A stretch of DNA of 5,027 bases from an uncultured Allofournierella sp. (GTDB lineage: Bacteria; Bacillota; Clostridia; Oscillospirales; Ruminococcaceae), in the NCBI GenBank assembly GCA_944382705.1, contig CALWNE010000028.1, positions 1 to 5,027 on the forward strand. Direction: 5' to 3'. Under the pieces are notes generated by a model. It saw only the letters and a program-made list of their open reading frames with translations, was not told the origin of the DNA and did no database searches. Positions 1-4,987 of this stretch are shown one piece after another; within the stretch, counting starts at the first letter, position 1; each line of letters starts with the position of its first letter. Position numbers and translations under genes: made by a program.

Positions 1-1818
1 GAGTATGTAAACCGGTACCTTGTTCCCATCTACGAGGGCGGCACCCCTTACCAACAGGACGGCGCCCCCAGCAAAATCATAGGTGTGCTGTGCGGCTCTC
101 ACTACACCAATACCCTTCGGTATGTGCTTTCGGCCAATCTGTTCAATGATGTGGGCGTTAACCACATCATCACCGATGACGGCACCTTTGTGGTGCGCAA
201 CACCACCTACTTCACCGGCGATGTCCTCAATATGTTTGATTCCCCGGCCATTGATTCGGAATCGGCGGATGCATTGCTTTCGGCATTTGCAGACCGTCAG
301 GCCGCTTACATGGAAGTGGAAGCAAACGGCACCTTTTACGATTTGTATTTCCGCCCCTTAAGCTATAACAACTGGTACATCGTAACCGTTGTTCCTCACG
401 AGCTGCTGGTTACCGATATATCCCATTGGCTGATGCTGCAGCGCGCCACCTTTTACAGCCTGTTTTTCTTGTTCTTCCTGCTTGCTTTTTACATTTACTA
501 CACCATGCAGCAGAACACTAAAACCATGTATCAGCTGGCCTACATCGACCCCGTTACCGAGTGCTGGAACAGCCACCGCTTTATGAACGAGCTGCCCAAC
601 CGGCTTGGCAGCACACCCAAAGCATTGGTAATGCTGGAAACAGACAATGGCGAGCTGGTTAAAAACCTTTACGGTCTGGAAGCCTTCAACCGGCTGCAAA
701 AGCACATCGCTCTTTGCCTCAAGCGTAGTCTGCAAGGCAAAGAACTGTACGCTTCCAGTCCCAAAGGCTGGATTCTGCTGCTGGATGATACCAACGAGGA
801 GGATGTTACCCGCCGGTTGGAAGAACTGCTTGCAGATATGCAAAAGTTCTCCATTAACGCACACCAGAATCTTCACCTGATTTTCTCCTGCGGCATTCGC
901 TTTGTAAGCAAGCATAACCAAGACCTGGAGACCATCATGCTGCAAACCTCCCTTACACTGGATAGTGCAAAGCGGCAGCGGCGTGATGAAATCATCTTCT
1001 ACCGCCCCAGCATCTATGAACCCATTCTGGTAAACAACCAGATTGAGAACTGCATGGAAGAAGCGCTGGCCAACGAAGAATTCCAGGTATGGCTGCAACC
1101 AAAAATCAATCTGCGCACCGGGGCACTTACCAGTGCCGAAGCTCTGGTTCGGTGGATTCGGCCAGATGGGTCCATGGTTTACCCCGGCCAGTTCGTGCCC
1201 TTGTTTGAGCGCAACGGTTTCTGCGTAGATTTGGACTATTATATGCTGGAGCATGTCTGCCGTCAGCTGCGTGAATGGCTGGATCAGGGCCTGCCCGTAG
1301 TGCCTGTTTCGGTCAATCAGTGCCGGTTGATGTTCTACGAAAAGAACTACATTAACCAGGTGCTCTCCACCTTGGAGCGTTACAACATTCCGCCCCACCT
1401 GGTGGTGCTGGAGGTAACCGAGAGCCTGGCCATGGAAAACACCGAGCGGATGTACTTCATCCTGAACGAGCTGCGCAGCCACGGGCTGCATATCTCCATG
1501 GACGATTTCGGCAGCGGATTCTCCTCCTTGAACTCGCTGAAGGATTTGCCCATTGATGAACTTAAGCTGGACCGTGTGTTCCTTTCCACCAGCGATAACA
1601 CCAATGCTGCCAAGCGTGACCTGGTGATTAAGGGCATTGTGCAGATGGCTCACAGCCTGAACCTCACCACCGTCATTGAAGGTGTGGAAACCGCAGAGCA
1701 AGCCCAGATGATGCTGGAGCTTGGCTGTGATGTGGCCCAGGGCTATTACTATAACAAACCCTTGACCTGCACGCTGTTCTGCGAACATTACTTTGGCACA
1801 CCTGGCTCCAACAAATAA
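1..1818 (+). CDS. Membrane-bound Cache / degenerate GGDEF / EAL cyclic-di-GMP phosphodiesterase (5' end missing)
   Basis: The frame is open from base 1, so the start and probably a first membrane helix lie upstream; 605 residues are visible. Residues 1-145 resemble the membrane-proximal part of an extracytoplasmic Cache sensor. A very hydrophobic helix follows at about 148-168, rich in Phe, Leu and Tyr. Residues 177-270 are a GGDEF-like fold: the entry motif survives as AYIDPVTECWN, but the GGDEF signature is replaced by SSPKGW near 252-257, so cyclase activity is not expected. The EAL domain covers about 345-600 and keeps the residues known for metal binding and catalysis: E380-A-L, N439, E471, D501-D502 in DDFGSG, K522, E560 in VIEGVET and Q580. 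By family knowledge it should hydrolyse c-di-GMP to pGpG on the cytoplasmic side, tuned by an external ligand. Ligand and target process cannot be read. It ends 3 bases before a strong terminator. Confidence 0.9.
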   Translation, partial: EYVNRYLVPIYEGGTPYQQDGAPSKIIGVLCGSHYTNTLRYVLSANLFNDVGVNHIITDDGTFVVRNTTYFTGDVLNMFDSPAIDSESADALLSAFADRQAAYMEVEANGTFYDLYFRPLSYNNWYIVTVVPHELLVTDISHWLMLQRATFYSLFFLFFLLAFYIYYTMQQNTKTMYQLAYIDPVTECWNSHRFMNELPNRLGSTPKALVMLETDNGELVKNLYGLEAFNRLQKHIALCLKRSLQGKELYASSPKGWILLLDDTNEEDVTRRLEELLADMQKFSINAHQNLHLIFSCGIRFVSKHNQDLETIMLQTSLTLDSAKRQRRDEIIFYRPSIYEPILVNNQIENCMEEALANEEFQVWLQPKINLRTGALTSAEALVRWIRPDGSMVYPGQFVPLFERNGFCVDLDYYMLEHVCRQLREWLDQGLPVVPVSVNQCRLMFYEKNYINQVLSTLERYNIPPHLVVLEVTESLAMENTERMYFILNELRSHGLHISMDDFGSGFSSLNSLKDLPIDELKLDRVFLSTSDNTNAAKRDLVIKGIVQMAHSLNLTTVIEGVETAEQAQMMLELGCDVAQGYYYNKPLTCTLFCEHYFGTPGSNK

Positions 1819-1820
1819 AC

Positions 1821-1868
1821 AAAACAGCCCCCGGTTTTTCCTGCTGAGAGGAAACCGGGGGCTGTTTT
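1821..1868. terminator. Strong bidirectional intrinsic terminator between convergent genes
   Basis: The arms 1821-1837 and 1852-1868 are perfectly complementary over 17 bp, with a CCCCCGG/CCGGGGG core and a 14-nt loop. The + strand ends in TTTTT (to 1869) and the - strand in TTTTGTTTA, so it can stop transcription from the EAL gene (stop at 1818) and from the SpoIIQ-like gene (stop at 1944) alike. Confidence 0.93.
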
Positions 1869-1891
1869 TCTTGTGCCTCAATCTCTGGCAC

Positions 1892-1930
1892 GGCACAAAC
1901 CTTGCACAGCATATGCGCAAGCCCTGTGCC
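1892..1930. other. Second hairpin in the convergent spacer
   Basis: Outer arms GGCACA (1892-1897) and TGTGCC (1925-1930) and inner arms CTTGC (1901-1905) and GCAAG (1917-1921) are separated by symmetric 3-nt internal gaps, with an 11-nt loop. On the + strand a short T-run (GCCTTTTGC) follows, so it could act as a weak back-up terminator. No gene is visible in the rest of the 1819-1943 spacer. Confidence 0.45.
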
Positions 1931-1943
1931 GCCTTTTGCTTCA

Positions 1944-2672
1944 TCAATCTGCCAGCTGGATGGCAGGGTCTTGGTATACCCCATCCTGAAGCAATTCCAG
2001 GTGCAGGTGGCATTCCGTTTGCTCTGCGGGGATAACACCCAATGCGCCCAAGGTCTGCCCCTGTTCCACACTGTCCCCTGGCTGCACGCTTACCGAGTCT
2101 GCTTCCAGGCCACAGTACCGCCATACCATGCTATCGCTTTCCACTTCCACCACCTGGCCCCAGAGCACATCCTCGTACACCGCTTTCACGGTGCCTGCCT
2201 TGGCACTGTATACCGGTGCGCCGGCCTGGGCTGTCAGATCCAGGCCATTGTGGGTGCGCCAGTCCCGCAAAGTTTCGTTGTATACCAGCTGATCTCCGCT
2301 AAATGCCTGCCCAATCTGCCCATCCACCGGCCAAACGAAGGAAGGCAGCGGTGCATCGGCTGGCAGTTCCTGCACGGCGGGCTGCTCGGTAGCAGACCCA
2401 GCACCACCAGCAGAAGGCGAGGACTCGGCAGGCTGCGGCGATGCGTTGGGCTTGGTGGTAGCGGTCGGGGTAGTGACCGGCACATCCGGTGCTTTTTGCT
2501 CCACTGGCTGACCCGGTAAATCCCATTGCTGTGTCCCCTCCTGATTTGCCATATTTTCCTGCTGTAAAATGTTTTTTACTCCAAAAAAGCTAAAGGCCAC
2601 CGCCGCCGCAATGCACGCTGTCAGCACAGCATACAAGCCTCTGCCCCTGAGAAATTGCCTGATTTGCTCCAT
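1944..2672 (-). CDS. spoIIQ: SpoIIQ-like single-pass membrane M23 (LytM-fold) protein
   Basis: The chosen ATG gives 242 residues. Upstream in-frame sequence (possible start at 2765) is low-quality and lacks a ribosome binding site, while AAGGAG lies 10 nt before this ATG. Residues 1-11 are a short basic cytoplasmic tail, 12-32 a membrane helix, about 38-108 a linker rich in Pro, Thr, Ser and Ala, and about 110-240 an M23 domain. Zinc ligands are present: H141 and D145 (HNGLD) and H224 in HLH with H222. The catalytic His of the usual YxHL motif is absent, the site reading Y186-C-G-L, as in SpoIIQ proteins. The stretch LVYNETLRDWRTHNGLDL and the GD-V-QGQ-G block also fit SpoIIQ. In sporulation SpoIIQ sits in the forespore membrane and pairs with SpoIIIAH across the engulfment space. 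Family M23 is certain; SpoIIQ identity is a good inference. A generic M23 cell-wall hydrolase is the alternative. Confidence 0.82.
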   Translation of the reverse strand: MEQIRQFLRGRGLYAVLTACIAAAVAFSFFGVKNILQQENMANQEGTQQWDLPGQPVEQKAPDVPVTTPTATTKPNASPQPAESSPSAGGAGSATEQPAVQELPADAPLPSFVWPVDGQIGQAFSGDQLVYNETLRDWRTHNGLDLTAQAGAPVYSAKAGTVKAVYEDVLWGQVVEVESDSMVWRYCGLEADSVSVQPGDSVEQGQTLGALGVIPAEQTECHLHLELLQDGVYQDPAIQLAD

Positions 2673-2682
2673 ATTCCATCTG

Positions 2683-2688
2683 CTCCTT
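2683..2688 (-). promoter_or_regulatory. Ribosome binding site that fixes the spoIIQ-like start
   Basis: AAGGAG on the - strand lies 10 nt upstream of the ATG at 2672. An intervening ATG (2679) is in a different frame. No similar site precedes the farther in-frame ATG at 2765. Confidence 0.7.
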
Positions 2689-2750
2689 GCTGCTTTTTGC
2701 CCTGCTGCGCCAACCGGCTGGTGCAGGGGTTGTGTGCGTTGATTTGCAGA

Positions 2751-2780
2751 TAGTGTGGCATACAAAACCGCTAATTATAC
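2751..2780 (-). promoter_or_regulatory. Possible SigF-type promoter of the spoIIQ-like gene
   Basis: Reading the - strand, GTATA (2780-2776), 15 nt, then TGCCACACTA (2760-2751) resembles the SigF pattern GYATA / GGNNANAHTR with one mismatch (first G of the -10). B. subtilis spoIIQ is SigF-dependent, so the match fits the gene call. The leader would be about 75 nt. A TATAAT at 2779-2774 overlaps it, but its -35 (TTACAA, 18 nt away) is weak. Confidence 0.4.
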
Positions 2781-2790
2781 ATAGTGTCGA

Positions 2791-2806
2791 TTGTCACTTG
2801 TAACAA
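2791..2806. promoter_or_regulatory. Operator-like dyad over the psuK -35 box
   Basis: TTGTCACTTGTAACAA has the symmetric form TTGTnACnnGTnACAA, with 6 of 8 base pairs of the dyad matching, and is centred on the -35 element of the proposed psuK promoter. The size and half-site type suit a dimeric helix-turn-helix repressor (LacI or GntR type). No regulator gene is in the window. A dyad of this quality is expected by chance about once per few hundred bases, so only its position makes it interesting. Confidence 0.3.
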
Positions 2807-2826
2807 AATTGCGGCCATAGTACAAT
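2798..2826 (+). promoter_or_regulatory. Likely SigA-type promoter of psuKG
   Basis: TTGTAA (2798-2803), a 17-nt spacer and TACAAT (2821-2826) match the TTGACA/TATAAT consensus at 4 of 6 and 5 of 6 positions. Transcription would start near 2833, giving a leader of about 73 nt before the TTG start codon and excluding the GTG at 2831 as a useful start. Confidence 0.55.
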
Positions 2827-2891
2827 AAGTGTGTTCCCACAGCCATTGCAGGGGACAATCTTGAACGGCTCTTTTTGCGAGAGCTTTCCAC

Positions 2892-2897
2892 AGGGGG
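2892..2897 (+). promoter_or_regulatory. Ribosome binding site that selects the psuK TTG start
   Basis: AGGGGG sits 8 nt before the TTG at 2906. It is the best-spaced purine-rich site in the leader. A small 5-bp hairpin (GCTCT 2868-2872 with AGAGC 2880-2884) lies just upstream. Confidence 0.7.
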
Positions 2898-2905
2898 AAA
2901 CCTTT

Positions 2906-3835
2906 TTGACAGAGCAATACATTGCGGGCATTGGCGGGGCCAATGTGGACATCCACGGCCAAAGCCTTTCGCCCATTATCATGCGGGACTCCAATCCCGG
3001 CCGGCTGCATCTGTCCATGGGCGGCGTTATGCGCAATATCCTGGACAATCTGGCCCGTTTGGGCCAGCGGTGCGAGCTGATCAGTGCCGTAGGGGACGAT
3101 GCCTATGGCCAGATGATTCGCACCGGGTGCCAGCAGCTGGGCATTGGCACCCAGGGCCTTATGACTCGGCCCGGGTGCCGCTCCTCTAGCTATATTTCCA
3201 TCATGGACTCTGCCGGGGATATGCTGGTTGCCATGAGCGATATGCACATTTTGAAGGAGATGGACCAGCAGTTTGTGGCAGACCAGCTTGAACTGCTCAA
3301 CCAGGCCGCCGTGGTGGTGTGCGATGCAAACCTTTCGCCCGCTGCCCTCACCTACCTGGCAGAACACTGCACCGCACCCCTTTACATCGACCCGGTGAGT
3401 ACCACCTGGGCCAAAAGCGTGGTGCCTATTCTGGGGCGTTTTCACACCATCAAGCCAAACCGGCTGGAGATGGAGATTCTGGCCGATATGCCTATCACTA
3501 CCGAACAGGACCTGGAAGCGGCCTGCAAAAAGGTGATTGCCACCGGTGTGCAGCGGGTGTTTGTAAGCCTTGGGGCGGACGGCATTTATTACATGGGCCC
3601 GGGCGGCGCCATGCACAAACGCAGCCGCCGCTTTGACCGGATGGTAAACGCCACCGGCGCAGGGGATGCTACCATGGCAGGCATCTTGTATGCCACCATG
3701 GCAGGCATGAACGAAAGCGATGTTCTGGACTTTGCGCTGGGTGCGGGTCTGGTGGCCATCAGCGGTGCTGACACCATCAACCCTGCCATGAGCGTGGAGA
3801 CCGTAAACCAACTGATGAAGGAGTATGTAAAATGA
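2906..3835 (+). CDS. psuK: Pseudouridine kinase (PfkB/ribokinase family)
   Basis: PsuK transfers phosphate from ATP to pseudouridine, giving pseudouridine 5'-phosphate in the cytoplasm, the substrate of the next gene. From the TTG start the protein has 309 residues, close to E. coli PsuK (about 313), and begins with the typical GIGGANVDIHG strand (8-18). Further family features are DSNPG (28-32), the glycine-rich PfkB signature near 38-53 (SMGGVMRNILDNLARLG), SAVGDDAYGQ (60-69), SSSYISIMD (93-101), IDPVS (161-165), KPNRLE (183-188) and the anion-hole/catalytic motif NATGAGD with base D254. The similarity to E. coli PsuK extends well beyond the shared PfkB motifs, and the adjacent psuG settles the substrate. 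Possible upstream starts at GTG 2831 and TTG 2861 are less likely: the first lies at the transcription start, and both add non-conserved residues. Its stop overlaps the psuG start (ATGA). It uses many CGG and CTT codons, unlike psuG. Confidence 0.92.
   Translation: MTEQYIAGIGGANVDIHGQSLSPIIMRDSNPGRLHLSMGGVMRNILDNLARLGQRCELISAVGDDAYGQMIRTGCQQLGIGTQGLMTRPGCRSSSYISIMDSAGDMLVAMSDMHILKEMDQQFVADQLELLNQAAVVVCDANLSPAALTYLAEHCTAPLYIDPVSTTWAKSVVPILGRFHTIKPNRLEMEILADMPITTEQDLEAACKKVIATGVQRVFVSLGADGIYYMGPGGAMHKRSRRFDRMVNATGAGDATMAGILYATMAGMNESDVLDFALGAGLVAISGADTINPAMSVETVNQLMKEYVK
3818..3823 (+). promoter_or_regulatory. psuG ribosome binding site inside the end of psuK
   Basis: AAGGAG within the last psuK codons lies 8 nt before the psuG ATG at 3832. 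With the ATGA stop/start overlap this favours translational coupling, and it is a stronger site than that of psuK. Confidence 0.8.
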
Positions 3836-4749
3836 ACCTGAAAGACTATTTGGATATTACCCCCGAAGTAAAAGCAGCCATCGAAGCCGGTCAGCCTGTG
3901 GTTGCGCTGGAAAGCACCATTCTGTCCCATGGTATGCCCTACCCCCAGAACCTGGAGTTTGCTGCCCAGGTGGAGCGCATCATCCGTGCTGAGGGTGCTG
4001 TGCCCGCCACCATGGCCATCATCAACGGCCGCATGAAAGTTGGTCTGAACCAGCAGGAGCTGGAATTGATGTGCAAGGGCGAAGGCGTTGTAAAGGTAAG
4101 CCGCCGTGACCTGCCCATCATTCTGGCCCAGGGCGGCACCGGTGCCACCACCGTTGCTTCCACCATGATTCTGGCTCACCTGGCTGGCATTAAGGTATTC
4201 GCCACCGGCGGCATCGGCGGCGTACACCGTGGTGCCGAAACCACCATGGACATCAGCGCTGACCTGCAGGAGCTGGCCCACACCTCTGTGGCTGTGGTTT
4301 GCGCAGGTGCCAAGATGATTCTGGACATCGGCCTGACCCTGGAATACCTGGAAACCATGGGTGTGCCTGTTCTGGGCTTCAACACCAACGACTTCCCCGC
4401 TTTCTACTGCCGCAAGAGCGGTTTCGGGGTGGATTGCAACGCCAAGGACGCTGCCGAGGTTGCTAAAATCGCCAAGACCAAGTGGGACCTGGGCCTGGAG
4501 GGCGGTATGTTGATTGGCAACCCCGTGCCGGAGGAATACGCCATGGACTTTGATGAGATGAGCGCCATCATCGACAAGGCTCTGGACAGCGCCAACAAGG
4601 AGGGGGTTCGCGGCAAGAACATTACCCCTTACCTGCTGGCTCACATTGTGGAGTACACCCAGGGCCGCAGCCTGGCCACCAACATCCAGCTGGCCTACAA
4701 CAACGCCCGTGTAGCAGCCCAGATTGCCAAGGAGTACGCTGCTCTCTAA
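3832..4749 (+). CDS. psuG: Pseudouridine-5'-phosphate glycosidase
   Basis: PsuG reversibly cleaves the C-C glycosidic bond of pseudouridine 5'-phosphate, giving uracil and ribose 5-phosphate; it completes the salvage route begun by PsuK. The 305-residue protein has the family's full length and shows its blocks in order: ALESTILSHGMPYPQN (25-40) with E27, GAVPATMAIINGRMKVGL (55-72), VKVSRRDLP (87-95) with K88, GGTGATTVASTM (101-112), ATGGIGGVHRGAE (124-136), MDISADL (139-145) with metal-site candidate D140, CAGAKMILDIGLTLEYLET (157-175), GFNTNDFPAFY (182-192) and ATNIQLAYNNA (282-292). By eye, K161 in CAGAK corresponds to the Schiff-base lysine of E. coli PsuG (Lys166) and N284 to its active-site Asn289. 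No key residue is missing. Codon use is strongly biased: nearly all Leu are CTG, with no CTT and no CGG, suggesting higher expression than psuK. No transporter gene follows before the terminator. Confidence 0.97.
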   Translation: MNLKDYLDITPEVKAAIEAGQPVVALESTILSHGMPYPQNLEFAAQVERIIRAEGAVPATMAIINGRMKVGLNQQELELMCKGEGVVKVSRRDLPIILAQGGTGATTVASTMILAHLAGIKVFATGGIGGVHRGAETTMDISADLQELAHTSVAVVCAGAKMILDIGLTLEYLETMGVPVLGFNTNDFPAFYCRKSGFGVDCNAKDAAEVAKIAKTKWDLGLEGGMLIGNPVPEEYAMDFDEMSAIIDKALDSANKEGVRGKNITPYLLAHIVEYTQGRSLATNIQLAYNNARVAAQIAKEYAAL

Positions 4750-4780
4750 GCATGGGCCAGCTGCCTTGCCGCCTAAAAAG

Positions 4781-4814
4781 CATTGCAGGGGATGGTGCAG
4801 CATCCCCTGCAATG
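4781..4814. repeat. Perfect 14-bp palindromic hairpin 3' of psuG
   Basis: CATTGCAGGGGATG (4781-4794) and CATCCCCTGCAATG (4801-4814) are exact inverse complements around a 6-nt loop. No T-run follows on either strand, so it is not a standard terminator. It could protect the psuKG mRNA 3' end or be a copy of a dispersed palindromic repeat. Its first 12 bases recur in the psuK leader. Confidence 0.85.
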
Positions 4815-4853
4815 ACCCGCCGGCAAGCTCCCCTTTTATGCCATGGCAGCAAA

Positions 4854-4874
4854 AGCAAAGCAAGAGCAAAGCAA
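4854..4874 (+). repeat. Short AGCAAAGCAA tandem repeat
   Basis: AGCAAAGCAA occurs at 4854-4863 and again at 4865-4874 (11-base period), inside a longer run of AGCAAA-like units from 4848. It is purine-rich and has no coding support; slippage is a likely origin. Confidence 0.6.
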
Positions 4875-4876
4875 AA

Positions 4877-4902
4877 AGGTACAGACCTTTCGGTCTGTAC
4901 CT
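4877..4902. repeat. 11-bp hairpin upstream of the psuKG terminator
   Basis: AGGTACAGACC (4877-4887) pairs perfectly with GGTCTGTACCT (4892-4902) around a TTTC tetraloop. It is followed by CAGCC, not T's, so it is probably not a terminator by itself. It could be part of a dispersed repeat or a pre-terminator stem. Confidence 0.75.
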
Positions 4903-4912
4903 CAGCCTGTCG

Positions 4913-4940
4913 AAAAAGGTCGCCAAAAGGCGGCCTTTTT
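4913..4940 (+). terminator. Intrinsic terminator of the psuKG operon
   Basis: AAAAAGGTCGCC (4913-4924) pairs with GGCGGCCTTTTT (4929-4940) through 11 Watson-Crick pairs and one G-U pair, with an AAAA loop; the T-run closes the stem. The flanking A-tract and T-tract make it usable in both directions. Confidence 0.82.
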
Positions 4941-4964
4941 CTCGTATCATGGAAGAAAATGGGG

Positions 4965-4970
4965 TATAAT
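4965..4970 (+). promoter_or_regulatory. Isolated TATAAT -10 box
   Basis: A perfect TATAAT lies 17 nt before the ATG at 4988, but at normal spacing the -35 position (TCGTAT) is poor, and a start near 4977 would leave a leader of only about 11 nt. It may be a weak promoter of the next gene or chance. Confidence 0.3.
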
Positions 4971-4987
4971 GGTGTAGGGTGATAAAA

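Noticed and set aside
358..2124. A 588-residue open frame on the - strand opposite the EAL gene
   Set aside because: It lies antisense to a clear Cache/EAL coding region, shows no recognisable domain, and runs across the terminator into the spoIIQ-like gene in another frame. It is explained by the codon bias of the true gene.
1902..2519. A 205-residue + strand frame through the spoIIQ-like gene
   Set aside because: It is antisense to the M23 domain coding region, with no motifs and a start inside the convergent hairpin region.
2673..2765. N-terminal extension of the spoIIQ-like protein from ATG 2765
   Set aside because: No ribosome binding site, non-conserved composition before the short basic tail and membrane helix, and it would cover the likely promoter and leader.
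2831..2905. GTG (2831) or TTG (2861) as the psuK start
   Set aside because: The GTG falls at the predicted transcription start and has no ribosome binding site; both starts add residues not seen in PsuK proteins. TTG 2861 has a nearby AGGGGA, so it is not fully excluded.
2771..3811. A 346-residue open frame on the - strand opposite psuK
   Set aside because: It is antisense to a conserved kinase gene, has a His/Gly/Ala-rich composition typical of shadow frames, and matches no family I recognise.
4781..4902. CRISPR array or riboswitch
   Set aside because: The palindromes differ from each other, there are no regularly spaced identical repeats, and the position is after the stop codon of psuG, not in a leader; no known aptamer core was recognised.
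4724..4982. Small + strand frames of about 76-81 residues downstream of psuG
   Set aside because: They read through hairpins, the repeat tract and the terminator, and one overlaps the psuG end; no coding character.
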